64,000 nt of DNA, from the NCBI RefSeq assembly GCF_023503965.1, contig NZ_CP097298.1:248001-312000 (forward strand), written 5' to 3'. Within the stretch, counting starts at the first letter, position 1. Every line of letters starts with the position of its first letter. The notes under the pieces are model-generated. The model worked only from the letters and a program-made list of their open reading frames with translations. It made no database searches and was not told the origin of the DNA. This document shows, piece by piece, positions 42,540-50,866 of the stretch. Source of the stretch: Brevundimonas albigilva. GTDB lineage: Bacteria > Pseudomonadota > Alphaproteobacteria > Caulobacterales > Caulobacteraceae. The position numbers and the translations under genes are program-made.

Positions 42540-43265
42540 TCACAGGCCCAAGGCGGCGCGCAACGTCTGGAAATCCTGGGGCGGCGGGGCCTCGACCGTC
42601 GTGGTCCCGCCCTCGGGATGCGGAAAGCTCAGCTTGGCGGCGTGCAGCATCAGCCGCGGCGCCGGTCCGACCGGCGTGGTCAGGGCGCCGCCATAGCGCA
42701 CGTCCCCGATCAGCGGACGGCCCAGATGCGCCATATGCACCCGCAACTGGTGCATCCGTCCCGTCAGCGGCTCAAGCTCCACCACCGCCCCATGATCGCT
42801 GGCGCCCAGGGTGCGGTATCGGCTCTGCGCCCCTTGCGCGCCCGGCGCGTCGAAGGCGACGACGCGCATATAGGATTCGCGGCCGATCTCCTCGCGGCGC
42901 AGGGGCGCATCGACCGCGCCGGATCGCGGCTCGGGCGCCGCCGACAGCAGGGCCAGATAGGTTTTCCGGAACCGCCGCATCTGCAGCGCCTTGCCCAGGA
43001 ATCCGGCGGCGGGCTTGGTCTTGGCCGCCAGGATCACGCCCGACGTGTCCCGGTCCAGCCGATGCACCAGTTCCGGCCGCTTTCCGTTCGACCGCGCGAA
43101 CGCCCACAGCAGATCGTCCAGCGTATGGGCCTTGATCCGCCCGCCCTGGCTGGACAGGCCGCTGGGCTTGGAAAAGACGATGAGGTGCGCATCCTCGTGG
43201 ATCACCCACGACCGGACGGCGGCGATCTCGTCTTCGGACAGAGCGACGGGGGTTCTGGCGGTCAT
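42540..43265 (-). CDS. RluA-family pseudouridine synthase (no S4 domain)
   Basis: A 241-residue rRNA or tRNA pseudouridine synthase. It has IVFSKPSGLSSQGG, the catalytic Asp in LVHRLDRDTSGVILAAK and GRMHQLRVHMAHLGRPLIGD. It lacks the N-terminal S4 domain of its neighbour at 40538, which fits RluA or TruC-like members. The ATG at 43265 overlaps the end of the DUF72 gene. Confidence 0.87.
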   Translation of the reverse strand: MTARTPVALSEDEIAAVRSWVIHEDAHLIVFSKPSGLSSQGGRIKAHTLDDLLWAFARSNGKRPELVHRLDRDTSGVILAAKTKPAAGFLGKALQMRRFRKTYLALLSAAPEPRSGAVDAPLRREEIGRESYMRVVAFDAPGAQGAQSRYRTLGASDHGAVVELEPLTGRMHQLRVHMAHLGRPLIGDVRYGGALTTPVGPAPRLMLHAAKLSFPHPEGGTTTVEAPPPQDFQTLRAALGL

Positions 43266-43996
43266 TTCGGCTCTTGGCCCGACGCCGCCATGACGGTCAA
43301 GGCGTTGGGCAAGGCATGGCCTGCCGCCGTATTGTCGAACACGCACCAGGTCGGCGCATCCGCCGCCTCGCGCCGCAATCGTTCGGCCGTCGCCGCCAGC
43401 GTCTCGGGCGAATAGGCCGAATAATAGATTCTCGGCGCGCCATGCAATCGGATGTAGGTCAGGCCGCGCCATCCGCCAGGCGCGCCCGCCCCCGACACCG
43501 GCGCCGGATCGGCCGCCACGCGCGCGATCCGGCGGTCTTTCAGCCAGGCGTCGACTTCCGGCGCGAACCAGCTGGCGTGGCGTGGCTCGCAGGCGATCGG
43601 AACGGGCAGACGCGCCGCCGCCGCGTCGAAGAAGCGGGTCGCATCGGCTTCGTCGAAAACCAGCGACGGCGGCGTCTGGACCAGAACCGCCCCCAGCCGG
43701 TCGCCCAGCCCCTCGACCTCGGATGCGAACCGATCCAGCCCGGCCTCCGGCTCGCGCAGCCGCTGCTCCTGCGTCAGGACGCGCGGCGTCTTCACCGCGA
43801 AGCGAAAGTCCGGCGGGGTCGAGGCCGCCCAGCGCGCATAGGTGGCTCGCCGATGCGGTCGATAGAAGCTGCTGTTGATCTCGACCGCATTCATCGTCCG
43901 GGCATAGCGTTCCAGGTGCGTGCCGGGACCGGCGAAACGTTCGGCGACCTCGCGCGGCACGCTCCACCCGGCCGTCCCCAGCCTCAGTTCAGGCAT
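43262..43996 (-). CDS. DUF72 family protein
   Basis: A 244-residue TIM-barrel-like protein of the DUF72 family. The signature parts are LRLGTAGWSVP, MNAVEINSSFYRPHR, DFRFAVKTPR and YSAYSPETLAATAERL. ATG 43996 overlaps the inferred rarA stop. The open frame runs on upstream into rarA only because of the frameshift in rarA, so the apparent 680-residue fusion is not real. Function unknown. Confidence 0.85.
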   Translation of the reverse strand: MPELRLGTAGWSVPREVAERFAGPGTHLERYARTMNAVEINSSFYRPHRRATYARWAASTPPDFRFAVKTPRVLTQEQRLREPEAGLDRFASEVEGLGDRLGAVLVQTPPSLVFDEADATRFFDAAAARLPVPIACEPRHASWFAPEVDAWLKDRRIARVAADPAPVSGAGAPGGWRGLTYIRLHGAPRIYYSAYSPETLAATAERLRREAADAPTWCVFDNTAAGHALPNALTVMAASGQEPK

Positions 43997-45304
43997 CGCC
44001 GCCCTGGTCCGCCATCCGCGCCCGCATCTCGGCCCAGCGCTCCAGCCGCGCCTTGATCTTCTCTTCGTGGCCTTCGCCCTTGGGCTTGTAGAAGACGCGC
44101 CGCTCCATCTCGTCGGAAAGAAGTTCGCGCCTGAGAAGCCCTCGGGCGTGTCCGGGTCGTATTGATAGCCCTTGCCGTAACCCAGCTGCTTCATCAGCTT
44201 GGTCGGGGCGTTGCGGATGTGGGCGGGCGGCATCAGCGAGCCGGTCTCGTGGGCCGCCCTCTTGGCCGCCTTGAAGGCTTCATACACTCCGACCGACTTG
44301 GGCGCGGTGGCCAGGTGCACCACCGCCTGGGCCAGGGCCAACTCGCCCTCGGGGCTGCCCAGGAAATCGTAGGTGTCCTTGGCCGCATTGGCGACCAGGA
44401 TCGACAGCGGGTCCGCCTCGCCGACGTCCTCCACCGCCATCCGCACGATGCGCCGCGCCAGATACAGCGGGTCCTCGCCTCCGTTCAGCATCCGCGCCAG
44501 CCAGTACAGCGCCGCGTCCGGGTCCGATCCCCGCACCGATTTGTGCAGGGCGGAAATCAGGTTGTAGTGCTCCTCGCGGCTCTTGTCGTAGGCGGGCGCC
44601 CGGCGTTGCAGCACGCCCGCCAGGCCCTGGACGTCCAGCGCCTCACCCTCCGGCAGGTCGAACAGGACCTCCGACATGGTCAGCAGATAGCGCCCATCCC
44701 CGTCGGCCAGGGCCAGCATCGCCTGGCGCGCCTCGTCGGTCAGCGGCAGGGAACGCCCCATGTGCGCTTCGGCGCGTCGCAGAAGCTGGTCCAGGGCGGC
44801 GTCGTCCAGCCGCTTCAGCACATAGACCTGGCTGCGCGACAGCAGGGCGCCGTTCAGTTCGAAGCTGGGGTTTTCGGTCGTAGCGCCGACCAGGGTGACG
44901 ACCCCCGCCTCGACGAAGGGCAGGAATCCGTCCTGCTGGGCGCGGTTGAACCGGTGGATCTCGTCGACGAACAGCAGGGTGGACTGGCCGGCCGCGCGCC
45001 GCATCCGCGCCGCCTCGAACGCCTTTTTCAGGTCCGCCACGCCCGAGAAGACGGCGCTGATCGCCTGGTACTCATAGCCCGCCGCCTTGGCCAGCAGCCG
45101 GGCGATGGTCGTCTCGCCCGTGCCCGGCGGACCCCACAGGATCATGGAGCCCAGGCGGCCGGCGTCGACCATGCGGCGGATCGGCCCGCCCTCGCCCAGC
45201 AGATGATCCTGGCCGACCACCTCCTCCAGCGACGCCGGACGCAGGCGATCCGCCAGGGGGGCGTCGGGCGGATGTATGCCGGAGGCTTCGAACAGGTCGC
45301 TCAT
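43989..45304 (-). CDS. rarA: Replication-associated recombination AAA+ ATPase RarA, one frameshift and altered Walker A
   Basis: MgsA/RarA clamp-loader-like ATPase that acts at stalled forks. It has LRPASLEEVVGQDHLLGEGGP, Walker B LLFVDEIHRFNRAQQD and VGATTENPSFELN (sensor 1). The Walker A reads GPPGTGETTIA, with Glu where Lys is expected (GAG for AAG at about 45112). One base is lost near 44114-44117; the repaired end is FFPDEMERRVFYKPKGEGHE with the stop at 43989 (438 residues). If the Glu is real the ATPase should be dead; a read error is more likely. Confidence 0.92.
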
Positions 45305-45376
45305 TCGGGCTCGCTCTTGGGGAAGCGACCTATGTAGTCGGTCGGCCCCGGCTTTTCACGCCCCCGGCGTCGTCGG

Positions 45377-46783
45377 TCAGCCGGGCATCCGTCCCGTCAG
45401 TTCGCGACCGCCCCGCAGGATCACGACTTCCGATCCCGCCCGCGCGCGCTGGAGATCGGAGGCCGACACGACCTCCCGCCCGTCGATGCGACGGATCACG
45501 TCGCGCGGCCGCACGCCGATCCGGGCCGGCAGACTGCCCCGCGCCACGCCCGTCACCAGCGCGCCGCGCAGGAAGGGGTCGCCGCCCAGGCTGTCGGCGA
45601 AGGCCGGGTTCAACGGCACGACGCGCAGGCCCGCCAGGCTGCCCGAGGACACGGTCGCACCGTCGCCCGGCTTGGCGTCGCCCGGCAGGGCCTGGACGCG
45701 GGCGTTCAGCGTCTGGGCGCGCCCGTCGCGCAGCACCGTCACCTGCACCGTGTCGTTGGGCGCCTTGGTGCCGATGCGGTAGTTCAGGCCGCCCTGGTCG
45801 TTGATCTCGACGCCGTCCACGGCGGTGACGACGTCGCCCTGGCGAATGCCCGCCCGCGACGCCGGACTGTCCGGATAGACGTCGGTGACCACCAGGCCCT
45901 GCGGCCGGTCCAGGCCCAGGCTGCCGGCGATGTCGCTGCTGACCGTGTCGCCCTTGACGCCCAGCCAGGGCCGAACCACCGCCGTCGCGCCACCCACGGC
46001 GGAATCGACCACCCGCTTGACCATCACCGCCGGCACGGCGAAGCCGACGCCCGACGAGGTGCCGCTGCGCGAGAAGATGGCCGTGTTGATGCCGATCAGG
46101 TCGCCGTCCATGTCCACCAGCGCCCCGCCCGAGTTTCCGGGATTGATCGCCGCGTCGGTCTGGATGAAGGAGCCGCTGTCCGAAATGCCCGTCTCGGTCC
46201 GGTTCAGCGCCGAGATGATGCCGTTGGTCACCGTCTGGCCCACGCCGAACGGATTGCCGATGGCCAGCACCAGGTCGCCGATCTGCTGCTCTTCCTGATC
46301 GTCGATGCGCAGGAACGGCAGGGCGCCGTCCACGCCCTGCAGCTTCAGCACGGCGATGTCGCTGCGCTGATCGGCCAGGATGACCTCGGCGGGGAATTCA
46401 CGGCGGTCGTTCAGCACGACCTTGATCTCCGACATGCCCTCGATGACGTGATAGTTGGTCACCACCGTCCCGTCCGCCCGCACGATCACGCCCGAGCCGA
46501 CCGACTGGGCCACCCGCGCCTGCGGTCCGAACAGCTGGAAGAAGGGATCGGCGCTCTGCACCCGCTGAACGCCCCGCGCGGCGATGTTGACCACGGCGGG
46601 GGCGGCCTCGCGCACGACGGGGGCGAAGCTGGCCTTCATCGCCGCGGAGTCGCCGGGGACGACGCGGGGCTGTTCGGCGAACACCCCTTCCTGGGCCTTG
46701 GAGTTGTCGGGATTGCCGCAGGCCGACAGGGCCAGGGCGGTGGCGAGCAGGATCGAACGGGTCTTCATCATCTTCCGACGCAT
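45377..46783 (-). CDS. Do-like (DegP/HtrA) serine protease, predicted lipoprotein
   Basis: Periplasmic protease of the DegQ/DegP type. The signal peptide ends in LSAC, so it may be lipid-anchored. The catalytic triad is visible: His in VTNYHVIEGM, Asp in DQRSDIAVLKL and Ser in INPGNSGGALVDMDG. Two PDZ domains follow (RPQGLVVTDVYPDSPASRAG and LVTGVARGSLPARIGVRPRDVI). Start ATG 46783 gives 468 residues; ATG 46771 or 46768 is also possible. Confidence 0.9.
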   Translation of the reverse strand: MRRKMMKTRSILLATALALSACGNPDNSKAQEGVFAEQPRVVPGDSAAMKASFAPVVREAAPAVVNIAARGVQRVQSADPFFQLFGPQARVAQSVGSGVIVRADGTVVTNYHVIEGMSEIKVVLNDRREFPAEVILADQRSDIAVLKLQGVDGALPFLRIDDQEEQQIGDLVLAIGNPFGVGQTVTNGIISALNRTETGISDSGSFIQTDAAINPGNSGGALVDMDGDLIGINTAIFSRSGTSSGVGFAVPAVMVKRVVDSAVGGATAVVRPWLGVKGDTVSSDIAGSLGLDRPQGLVVTDVYPDSPASRAGIRQGDVVTAVDGVEINDQGGLNYRIGTKAPNDTVQVTVLRDGRAQTLNARVQALPGDAKPGDGATVSSGSLAGLRVVPLNPAFADSLGGDPFLRGALVTGVARGSLPARIGVRPRDVIRRIDGREVVSASDLQRARAGSEVVILRGGRELTGRMPG

Positions 46784-46873
46784 GAGGCTTGAAGCGCCGC
46801 CATACCGCACCGTCTTTCGGGCCGGATCATGACGACGCCGCAGTTCGAACGACCCGGACGGCCCGCCGTTCCC

Positions 46874-47295
46874 TCAGCGGCGCCGCAGCAGCCGGTCGCG
46901 CGCGGCGTTGACCCGCGCCGCCAGACCCTCGGTGCCGCCCTGGTCCGGATGGGCGCGCGTCATGGCCCGTTTCCAGGCCGCGCGGATTTCGGCTTCTCCC
47001 GCGCCCGAAGATACCCCCAGGACCGCACGCGCGTCCGCCTCGCTGATCGGTTCGGAGCGCACCTGCGGCCGCGCGCGGGACGACCAGGCCAGATACAGCC
47101 CCGCGCCCGCCAGGCCGCCGCCGCCGCCAGCCATCCGCCCCGGAATGCGGCCAAGGCGCCTCCCGCCAGCAGCACCGCCCCCAGCAGCGTCGCGGTGACG
47201 CGCCAGTGGCCCCGCCCTCGCCGCTCGGTCTGGCGCCCCAGACGCACCAGGGCCCAGACGGCGATCGCCGCCAGCGCCAGCCCGATCAGCGTCAT
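46874..47295 (-). CDS. Membrane-anchored J-domain protein, one frameshift
   Basis: A short DnaJ-like co-chaperone. The N-terminal half has two hydrophobic segments (MTLIGLALAAIAVWALVRL and LLGAVLLAGGALAAF); the C-terminal half is a J domain with SEADARAVLGVSSGAGEAEIRAAWKRA and the essential HPD in TRAHPDQGG. One base lost near 47114-47125 separates them; repair gives 140 residues. It probably recruits DnaK to the membrane. It lies 11 bases after mipZ. Confidence 0.8.
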
Positions 47296-47306
47296 GGCTC
47301 AGTCTT

Positions 47307-48148
47307 TCAGGCGGCCACGTCCAGCGCCGCGTCGCTCAGCGCCTGCTCCAGGCCCATCGCCTTCATCAGGTTGCGCATCTCCTGACGCGCCGCGACGTGG
47401 GCCAGCGACACGGCCACGGGCCGCACGTCGTTGGACAGGTCCGCCACCGTCAGGCCGAAGGGGAACAGTTCGCGATAGATGACCCGGTCGCGCAGGCCCG
47501 GCCCGACGCGGAACCCGACCCGCTTGGCCAGCTTGTTCATCCGCTCTTCCAGGCGCTTGCGGTTGCGCGCCTCGGCCACCTGCAGGCGGTTGGTGACGAC
47601 CAGCCAGTCGATGGTCGCATGGCGCCCTTGGGCGATCGCGCGATGCTTGCGCGCTTCCCAGACGCTTTCGGAATAGATCGACGGCTTCAGCAGCTCCAGC
47701 GACACCGGGTCCACCTCGCCCAGCAGGTCGAAGTCGACGAAACTGTCGTTCATCGGCGTCACGATCTGGTCGGCGCGCGCGTGGGCGGCGTTCGACGCCG
47801 CTGTGTCGCCGCCGGGGGTGTCGATCAGGATGCAGTCGACGCCGGCCGCGGCGGCTTCGTCGAAGGCGCGGTCGAACGCGGCGATCTGGTCCTCGACCGG
47901 CGCCTTGGCCAGCGCCTTGCCGTCGCCCATGTCCGGCATCATCGGCTGGGGCAGATCGTGGCCGTTCGCGGCCAGCCAGCTGGCGCGGTTGGTGAAGAAG
48001 CGCTGCATCGAGCGCTGGCGCAGGTCCAGGTCGATGATCGCCACGCTGCGCCCCGCGTGCAGCAGGCCCGTGACGATGTGGATGGCCAGGGTGGACTTGC
48101 CCGCCCCGCCCTTTTCTTGCCGAGGACGATCACATGCGGTTGCGTCAT
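47307..48148 (-). CDS. mipZ: Division-plane positioning ATPase MipZ, one frameshift
   Basis: ParA-like ATPase that forms a gradient from the poles and blocks FtsZ assembly away from midcell in Caulobacterales. It has MTQPHVIVLG, then (after one base lost near 48116) NEKGGAGKSTLAIHIVTGLL (Walker A), VAIIDLDLRQRSMQRFF, LIDTPGGDTAASNAAHARAD, TPMNDSFVDFDLLGEVDPV and EARNRKRLEERMNKLAKRVG. The last three are diagnostic for MipZ rather than ParA. Repaired length is 280 residues. Confidence 0.92.
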
Positions 48149-48256
48149 GAAGGCAGCCTCTACGGACGGCCGAACGACTCACGCTCGACCTGGGGAGACC
48201 GCTAGAGTCGGTCCCCGCGCCGCAAACGTCAACGACCCGTTAATCGCGCCTGTGGA

Positions 48257-48886
48257 TCAGCCGGCGCGTCGGCACCAGGGATCGTCCACCCCGGCGGCCC
48301 GGCAGACCTCGGCGGCGGACCGACCGGCGGCGACCTCGACCTTCAGCCGCGTCAGGGTGCGTTCGCCGACCGAGATGGTCTCGAAGCGCGGCTGCAATCC
48401 CGCCATCGCCGGATCGCCGCCCAGCCGGGTCCAGGCGCCCCGCGCCGCCGTCTCGCTGGCGTAGGCGCCCAGCTGGATAAGCCGCGCCGGCGCCGTGGCC
48501 GGGCGCGGCTCGGCCGGGCTCGCAGCTTCGCTGGGCTCGATGTCCGATCGCTTGAGCAGCGCCGACGGCGCCTCGCGCACGGGTTCGACCGCACGGGCGG
48601 CGATCACCCGCAGCCCCGCCTGGGCGTCGCGGGCGTCCCACATGTCGTGCGGATCCATCACCGCCAGCTTCACCGGACTGAACGGGGCCGGCCTCAATCC
48701 CGACTCGGCGCCGCTCCGGCGGGCGCCGGCTGCGGGATGCAGCGGCACGTCGATGGCCGCCACATGATCCGCCAGCGCCTCGAACCGCCCCTGCCCCTGA
48801 TCCTGCGAGCCGCACCCGCCCGCCATGAGCGCCAGGCTCGCTGCGGCGGCGATCAGAACTGGACGGGTCGCTTCTGCGGGCGTCAT
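48257..48886 (-). CDS. SPOR-domain lipoprotein
   Basis: A 209-residue predicted lipoprotein (lipobox MAGGC after a hydrophobic stretch). The C-terminal 75 residues form a SPOR domain: ARLIQLGAYASETAARGAWTRL and ERTLTRLKVEVAAGRSAAEVCRAAG. SPOR domains bind denuded glycan at division septa. Its place next to mipZ suggests a cell-division link, which is inference. Confidence 0.78.
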   Translation of the reverse strand: MTPAEATRPVLIAAAASLALMAGGCGSQDQGQGRFEALADHVAAIDVPLHPAAGARRSGAESGLRPAPFSPVKLAVMDPHDMWDARDAQAGLRVIAARAVEPVREAPSALLKRSDIEPSEAASPAEPRPATAPARLIQLGAYASETAARGAWTRLGGDPAMAGLQPRFETISVGERTLTRLKVEVAAGRSAAEVCRAAGVDDPWCRRAG

Positions 48887-48961
48887 AACCGCGACCCTAG
48901 CCGCCAGCCTTTGAGGGCTGGTTCAGAAACAGCCTTAAACCGGAAGGTTAACCGCTCCCTC

Positions 48962-49821
48962 ATGACAGACGCCTCCCCCTCTCCGTGGTCCGCGCCGTCG
49001 CGGACCTGCGCGCCGTCGTCGGCGACTGGAAGCGACAAGGCCTGAAGGTGGCGCTGGTTCCCACCATGGGCGCGCTGCACGAGGGCCATCTGACCCTGGT
49101 GCGCGAGGCGGGGCGTCGCGCCGACCGCGTCGTGGCCTCCAACTTCGTCAATCCGACCCAGTTCGCCGCGCATGAGGACCTGGGCCGCTATCCCCGGCGA
49201 CAGGAGGAGGACGCCCGCTTGCTGGCCGGCGCCGGATGCGACCTGATGTTCGCGCCGACGGTCGAGGAGATGTATCCCGACGGCTTCGCCACCTCCGTCG
49301 TCGTGGCGGGTCCGGCCCTGGAGCTGGAGGGCGCGTTTCGTCCGGCCATGTTCGGGGGCGTGGCCCTGGTCGTGAGCAAGCTGTTCAACCAGGTCCAGCC
49401 CGACGTCGCGGTCTTCGGAGAGAAGGACTATCAGCAGCTGATGGTCATCCGGCGCTTCACCCGCGACCTGGACCTGCCCGTCGACATCGTCGGCGCCCCC
49501 ACCCAGCGCGACGGCTGGGGCCTGGCCCTGTCCTCGCGCAACGCCTACCTGTCCGAGGCCGAGCTGGAGATCGCCCGCCGCCTCAACGGCGTGCTGGCCG
49601 AGGCCGGGGTCATGGCCGCGTCCGGCCGTCCTCTCGCGGAGGTCGAGAAGACGGCCCAGGAGGCCCTGCTTGCGGCCGGGTTCGACCGCGTCGACTATGT
49701 CGCCGTTCGTCGGGCCGACGATCTGGCGCCCTTCGAAGGCGATGTGGCGGACGCGCCCGGCCGTATCCTGGCCGCCGCCTGGCTGGGCCAGACGCGCCTG
49801 ATCGACAACATGGCGGTGTGA
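48962..49821 (+). CDS. panC: Pantothenate synthetase, possible frameshift at the N-terminus
   Basis: Joins pantoate and beta-alanine with ATP. The sequence LVPTMGALHEGHLTLVREA carries the HxGH nucleotide motif; FVNPTQFAAHEDL, FGEKDYQQLMVIRR and LALSSRNAYLSEAE follow as in PanC. The continuous frame begins at GTG 48985. Upstream ATG 48962 gives MTDASP, which joins to LSVVRAVADLR if one base is missing at about 48975-48982; this is preferred because it restores a typical N-terminus (286 residues). Confidence 0.93.
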
Positions 49822-49822
49822 T

Positions 49823-50536
49823 CTAGCCGATCGCGCCGACGCAGCCCTCGGCCTCGCCGGGCGTCAGCTCGGCGTCGGTCAGGGCGATGGTCCAGCCGTG
49901 GTGGGTGTTCAGGCCCCAGCGGCGCGCGCCGCCGCCGTCGCCCGCGTCGCCGCCGGCGGTGACGATCACCCTACGGCCCTTGGGCAGGGCCGGCGGGTCG
50001 ATCTTGCCCACGGCCAGCGAGGTCGGCGTCTCGCCGCCATAGCCGTCGAACACGCTCAGCATCGACCATTCGCGACGCAGGCCCATCCACCAGGCGTCCT
50101 CGGTGTTCACCGCCAGGACGGCGATCCCGTGGCCCTCCGCGGCGAAGGCCAGGGCCTTTTGCGGATCGCGCACCATCTTGATGTCGGCGGCCGCGCCGAA
50201 GCGCAGCCGGGCGCCGTCATAGGCGCGGGTGGGCTCGATCGGCGCCCAGACCTGGACCTGCAGGCGGCCCTGCCGCGCCAGGCCCCAGCCGACGATCTCG
50301 CGCCACAGGTGCTCGACCGCCTCGGCGTTCTCGGGCTGGGCCTTCGACAGCATCCGCGAAAGCACGGTCTGCTCACGGTCGGGGCGCAGCTTGGTGTGCG
50401 GACCGGTCGGCGCGTCCTTGGCGCGGCCCACGGTGGCGGCGACCGCCAGGCGTTGTTCGAACAAGGCCAGGATCTGGTCGTCGATGCTGTCGATCTCGGC
50501 GCGCAGGGCGGCCAGGGCGGTCTGTTCGGGGGTCAT
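49823..50536 (-). CDS. Chorismate mutase (AroQ type) with a long C-terminal extension
   Basis: Converts chorismate to prephenate. The N-terminal 85 residues are the AroQ domain: LAALRAEIDSIDDQILALFEQRLAVAATVGRAK with the catalytic Arg and Lys, and EHLWREIVGWGL at the end. A further 150 residues (LQVQVWAPIEPTRAYDG ... THHGWTIALTDAEL) belong to no domain I can name. ATG 50536 is chosen because GAGGA lies seven bases before it; GTG 50590 is an alternative. An aromatic-rich leader peptide precedes it at 50696-50791. Confidence 0.88.
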   Translation of the reverse strand: MTPEQTALAALRAEIDSIDDQILALFEQRLAVAATVGRAKDAPTGPHTKLRPDREQTVLSRMLSKAQPENAEAVEHLWREIVGWGLARQGRLQVQVWAPIEPTRAYDGARLRFGAAADIKMVRDPQKALAFAAEGHGIAVLAVNTEDAWWMGLRREWSMLSVFDGYGGETPTSLAVGKIDPPALPKGRRVIVTAGGDAGDGGGARRWGLNTHHGWTIALTDAELTPGEAEGCVGAIG

Positions 50537-50636
50537 TTCGGCGTCCTCAGGCCAGACCTGGCGGACGGCGGCGGAAACGGATTGGGTCACGGGACTAGTC
50601 TTTCGGCGGAATGGATTTCGATATGCGGGCAGGCCG

Positions 50637-50704
50637 CCGCTCGGGTCAGGAGCGGTCGCCGGCGAGGCTGTCAGGAGCGTGAAAAGCCCGACGCCTCAGC
50701 CGGC
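50637..50704 (-). promoter_or_regulatory. Attenuator-like hairpins after the aromatic leader peptide
   Basis: Two overlapping hairpins on the minus-strand transcript. One pairs 50693-50704 (end of leader and its stop) with 50658-50668 (GCCGGC plus AGGC). The other pairs GAGCGG/CCGCTC at 50650-50655 and 50637-50642, extended by GCCG/CGGC. A third GCCGGC lies inside the leader at 50735-50740, so alternative 1:2, 2:3 and 3:4 pairings are possible. No clear U run follows, so the mechanism (transcriptional or translational) is open. Confidence 0.55.
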
Positions 50705-50791
50705 GTATCGAAAGCCGTAAAAGCCGAAATAATAGCCGGCGGCCGCGCGCGAACGGGCGAAGGAGACAGCAAGGGCGCGCGAGCGGGACAT
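50696..50791 (-). CDS. Aromatic-rich leader peptide (pheA-type attenuation leader)
   Basis: A 31-codon open frame starting with ATG at 50791 and ending with TGA at 50696-50698. Its second half reads GYYFGFYGFRYAG: seven of the ten codons 20-29 are Tyr or Phe, and there are four Tyr and four Phe in all. Such codon runs are how leader peptides of attenuators sense charged tRNA. It lies between prephenate dehydratase (stop at 50863) and chorismate mutase, is too short for ordinary gene calling, and overlaps the first stem of a set of alternative hairpins. The ribosome-binding site is weak (GGACCTGG). Confidence 0.75.
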   Translation of the reverse strand: MSRSRALAVSFARSRAAAGYYFGFYGFRYAG

Positions 50792-50836
50792 GGGTCCAGG
50801 TCCGGTTGAGCGGATCGACGGCGATCCGAGGCGGCC

Positions 50837-50866
50837 TTAAGACACGCAAAGACCGTGCGCCGTCAA
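50837..50866 (-). promoter_or_regulatory. Candidate promoter for the leader/chorismate mutase unit
   Basis: Minus-strand TTGACG (50861-50866, with a G after it, matching the Caulobacter housekeeping -35 TTGACGS) and TCTTAA (50837-50842) with an 18-base spacer, 46 bases before the leader ATG. It overlaps the prephenate dehydratase stop codon. Confidence 0.4.

Noticed and set aside
43262..45304. Apparent 680-residue RarA-DUF72 fusion
   Set aside because: The fusion is produced by one lost base near 44115; the alternative frame gives the normal RarA C-terminus and stop, and DUF72 has its own ATG.
50646..50849. 67-codon frame overlapping the leader peptide in another frame
   Set aside because: Arg/Leu-rich with no aromatic codon run; it is the wrong frame across the leader.
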